From Phoronis australis (Eukaryota; Phoronida; Phoronidae): a stretch of 60,000 bases of DNA. The DNA is taken from the NCBI GenBank assembly GCA_002633005.1, contig NMRA01000038.1:831329-891328 (forward strand). The letters are read 5' to 3'. Made by a program: the position numbers and the translations under genes. This document shows positions 56,417 through 60,000 of the stretch, one piece after another. A model generated the notes under the pieces. The model was not told the DNA's origin. It saw only the letters and a program-made list of their open reading frames with translations, and did no database searches. Within the stretch, counting starts at the first letter, position 1. Each line of letters begins with the position of its first letter.

Positions 56417-57856
56417 ATGGACCACTGCAGCTCCAGCATACCAAGGCAGTCCGAGGCAGCAATAGACGGTTGCAGGGCTGTGCGTCTCACACATTTCGAA
56501 GCTGAGGATGTCACCTACCTAACCGACAGTGAATTCTGCTGTGACAGCTCACAGGGTTAGGCCAAGTATGGAAAAAGAAAGAAAAATTCGAGACAGCAAG
56601 GGACTGGATGAGAATATCATCATTAATGTGCGTCGCTTAACAGGCCTGGTAGGACATGTGCATCAGGTTGCATGCAAATTCGAAAAACTAGAACTAACTG
56701 TTAAAAAAAGACTGGGACTATGTGTCTACGCATCATTGCATTGCAGAGTTTGTAAATATAAATCGCCCACTGTGCCATTGTTCAATGAGGTCAAGCAGCA
56801 GATGACTGGGTCACCAGCAGGAGCCTTGAACAGCCAGGCTGTACTGCCTGTGCTAAAGTCAAAAGTGGGAATCGAGGATGTAATCAAGATTCTGACATAC
56901 TTGAATATTGTGCCACCATCCAATCGCAGCCTGCAGAATAAAATGAATGCCATGAACCAAACAGTAACTCAATTGAAGGAAGAACAAATGATTGAGAACC
57001 AGCACTACGTTAAGAAAGTCACCACTCTGGCTGGCGGTGAAGGTGTTGCAGACGTTCAGTTTGACGTTTACTACTCCAGTAGGCCACAGGGTGGCTGCGA
57101 GAAAGCTAAACAGAGCTTCGGGGGACTTGTGGAGCACACAACCACCCGAAAACTTCCACTGGCCCTTGCCACGGCGAACAAACACTGCAGGATTGCAGGA
57201 TTCCCGGGTGCAAGCATGAACACTGCAGCAAAAACTACCCAATCAATTGCATCAAGTGAACGCACACTGTTACAAGACAGCCTCGGATCAGTGGAAAACA
57301 GTGGTGTGGACCTGAATATCATGAGCATTACGACTGATGCCAATAGCCAAGAGGCGAAGGCCATCCGTGATTTCTACAGTGCAAAAACAAAAGAACCCAA
57401 ACACTACAAATGCATCATTCACAGACTGAGACGAATGGGAAAGAGCATAAACGAAGCGGACTTGAAAAGTTTACCCAGGACACATAAAAAGACTTGTTAT
57501 AAGACGAAACTTTCATCTGCTGTTTGATCCAGGGTACAAAAAGAGCTCATCAACCTAAAAAACAGAAAAATCGGAAAAGATGAAGTTTTAAAAATTGGAG
57601 CTGCTGCAGTGAACAATGTTACTAGCTGTTTTTCAGGACAGCTGCAATCAATGTCGCGAGCTATCATCTGTGTGCATTGCACATCATAGCAACTATACAA
57701 CAAGCCATTTGCCTTATGAGCAGCATATAGAACTCAGTGAAAAAGACTTGAAAACAATTCAAACAAAAATCAACTCCTACTTCAACCAGGAACAGCTAAC
57801 AGATATGAAATATCTATTCAACACGAACATTTGCGAAAGTTTGAATGCAGCAGTTA
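56417..57856 (+). pseudogene. Mutator-like transposase, frameshifted and truncated
   Basis: ATG 56417 opens MDHCSSSIPRQSEAA to a stop; the main frame 56529-57527 (332 codons) holds NIIINVRRLTGLVGHVHQVA, CRVCKYKSPTVPLFNEV, VLPVLKSKVGIEDVIKILTY LNIVPPS, GVADVQFDVYYSSRPQGG and TTTRKLPLALATANKHC. That order (CxxC, INIxPPS, xxVQxDxxYxx, xLALxTxxKxC) matches the Mutator-like transposase domain widespread in invertebrate repeats. A stop at 57525 and a later shift precede TDMKYLFNTNICESLNAAV, the usual NESLN region, after which hAT sequence begins. Dead copy. Confidence 0.7.
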
Positions 57857-57960
57857 GCGACCTGGCATTTACGAATGCGAGCCGGATTTTGAAAATGCGA
57901 CCTGGGATTTTGGCTAGGTCGCAAAATGCGACCTGGCGATTTGAATAGCGTCGAGCCCTG
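57857..57960. mobile_element. hAT-like element terminus, second copy
   Basis: gcgacctggcatttacgaat through gcgtcgagccctg matches 4540-4660 closely, with the same CGAGCCCTG end. It starts in the middle of the Mutator-like ORF, so it is an insertion remnant or a chimaeric junction. No opposite end seen. Confidence 0.6.
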
Positions 57961-58003
57961 TGAATAATTAAACAATGACTTAATTCCAAAAAACAATTGT
58001 TAA

Positions 58004-58264
58004 ACCACATTTTCCACAGATAACATCATCAGCAATGAGTATTACAATACAACCATTTTCAAAGAGATTGAAACACCAAAGTGGTTTGCAACATGCACTG
58101 TCAGTGATACTTACTTTGAACACTGGCAGCCATTTCGTGAAGTAGCATCGGCAAAGTCCCATGTACCAACCAAGTTTGCCAAATCTTCACTGTTGGGAGT
58201 GTCTGGCATATTTGCCCTGGACATAAGAAAAACAGATGATTGTCAACTGCGGTCATATTACTGA
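58004..58264 (+). pseudogene. Unrecognised 81-codon open stretch without ATG
   Basis: After cattttccacag (looks like an acceptor) the frame reads NIISNEYYNTTIFKEIETPK, DTYFEHWQPFREV, SHVPTKFAKSSLLGVSGIFA LDIRKTDD then TGA at 58262. Composition is protein-like. Probably the last exon of a mobile-element gene. I cannot place the family. Confidence 0.35.
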
Positions 58265-58275
58265 TGCATATACTA

Positions 58276-60000
58276 ACAAGGACAACGTAGAGCGTTGAAA
58301 TGTGCGCACGAATGCACCGCAAACGGTGTGCTTCTAGGGTTGTTTATTTGTGTCAAAAAATGGCCACTAGATGACGCAAAACCGTCCAATTCATCCGAAA
58401 ATGGGAACAGACCATCACTTCTTTAATAGAAAGCTATTCGCCAAATTTCATAAAAATCTGTCATGAAACTTCAGAAAAACAAAAACGGAAAAAAATGAAA
58501 TTGCCACTAAGTGCATAGCAAGCATTGGATCCGCATGAAAGTCGTCTTCTTCTGTTGTTAGCTTCATATAAATACACTTACTAAATTTAGTGGGTTTAGG
58601 AGATACAGATATGGGCGCAGAACAAAACAAAACAAAACTACCACTAGGAGGTGCCACAGTAGTGGAAGACACCATTGTCAACCCGTCCTCTTCACCCTGA
58701 GAACATATGCTAATTTTCAAAATCATCCTTAAAATGATTTGCTTGATAGAGGAGTGGACGCCAAAAACGGACTCGAAAACAGCAAAAACGGCCACTAGGT
58801 GGTGCAAAATACCTCAATTCCATCCAAAACAGGAGGATAGCGTCATCTCATCAATAGTTGCCTATGTTCCAAATTTTATGAACACCCGTAGAGAACCTTT
58901 GAATATACAGGGGTAAACGTAAGAAACTAAAATTGCCACTAGGGGGTACACCAGTAGTCAGATCATTTCGAAAGTCGTCATCTGTTGTCAACATCATATA
59001 AATACACTAGCTAAATTTAGTAAAGATCCTGCAAACGGTTCAGGAGATACAGCCATGGGCGCAAGGAAAAACAAAACTGCCAATAGGAGGCGCCACATTA
59101 GTCGAACTCGGCGGAAAATCATCGTCAGCCGTCCTCTTCACCCCGAGAACATATGCCAATTTTCAAAATCATCCTTAGAATGATTTGCTTGATAGAGGAG
59201 TGGATGCCAAAAAACAGACTCGAAAAAAGCAAAAAATGGTCACTAGGTGGCGAATCCCTCTGAAAACGAGAGCACAGCGTCTTCTCACTAATAGATACCT
59301 ATATGCCAAATTCGTCGAGTACCTTTGAAGATGCAGGGATAAACGTAAAAAAAAAAAAAATTGCCACTAGGGAGCACACTGGTAGTCCGATCTGTCCAAA
59401 AGTCGTTGTTGTCCGTTGTCAACTTCATATAAATACATTTGCTCAAATTTAATAAATATCCTGTATAGCGTTTAGGAGATACAACCATGGACGCAAAAAA
59501 ACTGCCACTAGAAGGCGCCACAGTATTCAACGTCGTCGGAAAATCATCGTCAGCCGTCTTCTTCACAGTAGGAACATATATGCCAATTTTCACAATCATC
59601 CTTAGAGTGGTTTGGTTGACAGCGGGGCGAACGCCAAAAATGGTAAAAATGGCCATCAGGTGGTGTAAAATACTTCGAATCCATTCGAAATCGGGAGGAT
59701 GGCGTCATCTCACAAATAGATGCTTAATTTCCAAATTACATGAAAATCCATTGGTGACCTCTGAAGATACAGAGTAAACGTAAAAAAAACCCTAAAATTA
59801 CCACTAGGGGGCACACTTGTAGTCGGATAGGTCCGAAATTCGTTGTCATCTGTCGACAGCTTCATAGGAACACATGTACCAAATCTCATCAAGATCCTGA
59901 GAGGGATTTAGGAGATACAGCTGCAGAGGCCGGACACCAGATGCCCAGACAGAGATGACAGCAATATGCAACCACATATAAATATGTGGGCGCATAAAAA
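58276..60000 (+). repeat. Composite interspersed repeat, right-edge copy (units of about 430 bp)
   Basis: Starts acaaggacaacgtagagcgt. Four consecutive units follow, each with ttgccactagg, gtcgtc...gttgtcaac, ttcatataaatac, aggagatacagccatgggcg, gaacatatgccaattttca, aaatcatccttagaatg and a second cactaggtgg. It ends near cagacagagatgacagcaat, tatgtgggcgcataaaaa at the window edge. Same family as 24304-25850 in opposite orientation. Open frames across it are incidental. Confidence 0.8.

Noticed and set aside
1-60000. tRNA or rRNA genes
   Set aside because: I saw no cloverleaf with conserved A/B boxes or rRNA segments by eye; a covariance-model scan would settle this.

Overview
The window is eukaryotic nuclear DNA from an animal, almost certainly an invertebrate. 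It has long AT-rich introns with GT-AG splice sites, many mobile-element remnants, simple minisatellites, and single 'n' characters that look like contig joins (2717, 4518, 39425, 45018, 55613). I cannot name the species. The gene content fits an intron-rich marine invertebrate, but nothing seen here decides the phylum.

Positions 1710-41366 hold one plus-strand gene, which I read as MICAL, the F-actin flavoprotein monooxygenase. I traced 28 coding exons. All junctions keep frame and give about 2349 codons in the order N-terminal helix region, FAD monooxygenase (GxGxxG, DG and GD motifs), calponin-homology (CH) domain, LIM domain, a long acidic/Ser/Thr/Lys-rich linker dominated by one 2746-bp exon, and a C-terminal bMERB (Rab-binding) coiled coil. 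One intron uses a GC-AG donor. The first coding exon is present twice (1710-2006 and 3972-4268) in a 1.7-1.8 kb repeat bounded by 'n' joins, most likely two alleles assembled in tandem.

Downstream of the canonical stop lies a well-formed terminal exon (43789-43975) with a strong acceptor, a matching phase, a stop and an AATAAA signal. It would give the protein a transmembrane C-terminal tail in place of the end of the bMERB domain. This is the most interesting biological prediction in the window.

The introns carry minisatellites, a small palindromic element seen at several loci, a 506-bp hAT-like non-autonomous element with clean target duplications, a 1.4-kb inverted-repeat element, a composite repeat built of units of roughly 430 bp, and an unrecognised pair of antisense open frames in intron 11.

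From about 44.9 kb to the end there is no recognisable host gene, only layered mobile-element remains. They are a TIR-bearing DNA repeat family, a Ty3/gypsy integrase fragment, a degenerate ORF of an SDGP/HGKGP-type element, acidic ORF pieces, a tandemly duplicated fragment resembling the C-terminus of a type-B DNA polymerase, a nearly intact piggyBac transposase (one stop, one frameshift), a broken Mutator-like transposase cut by an hAT terminus, and another copy of the composite repeat running off the right edge.
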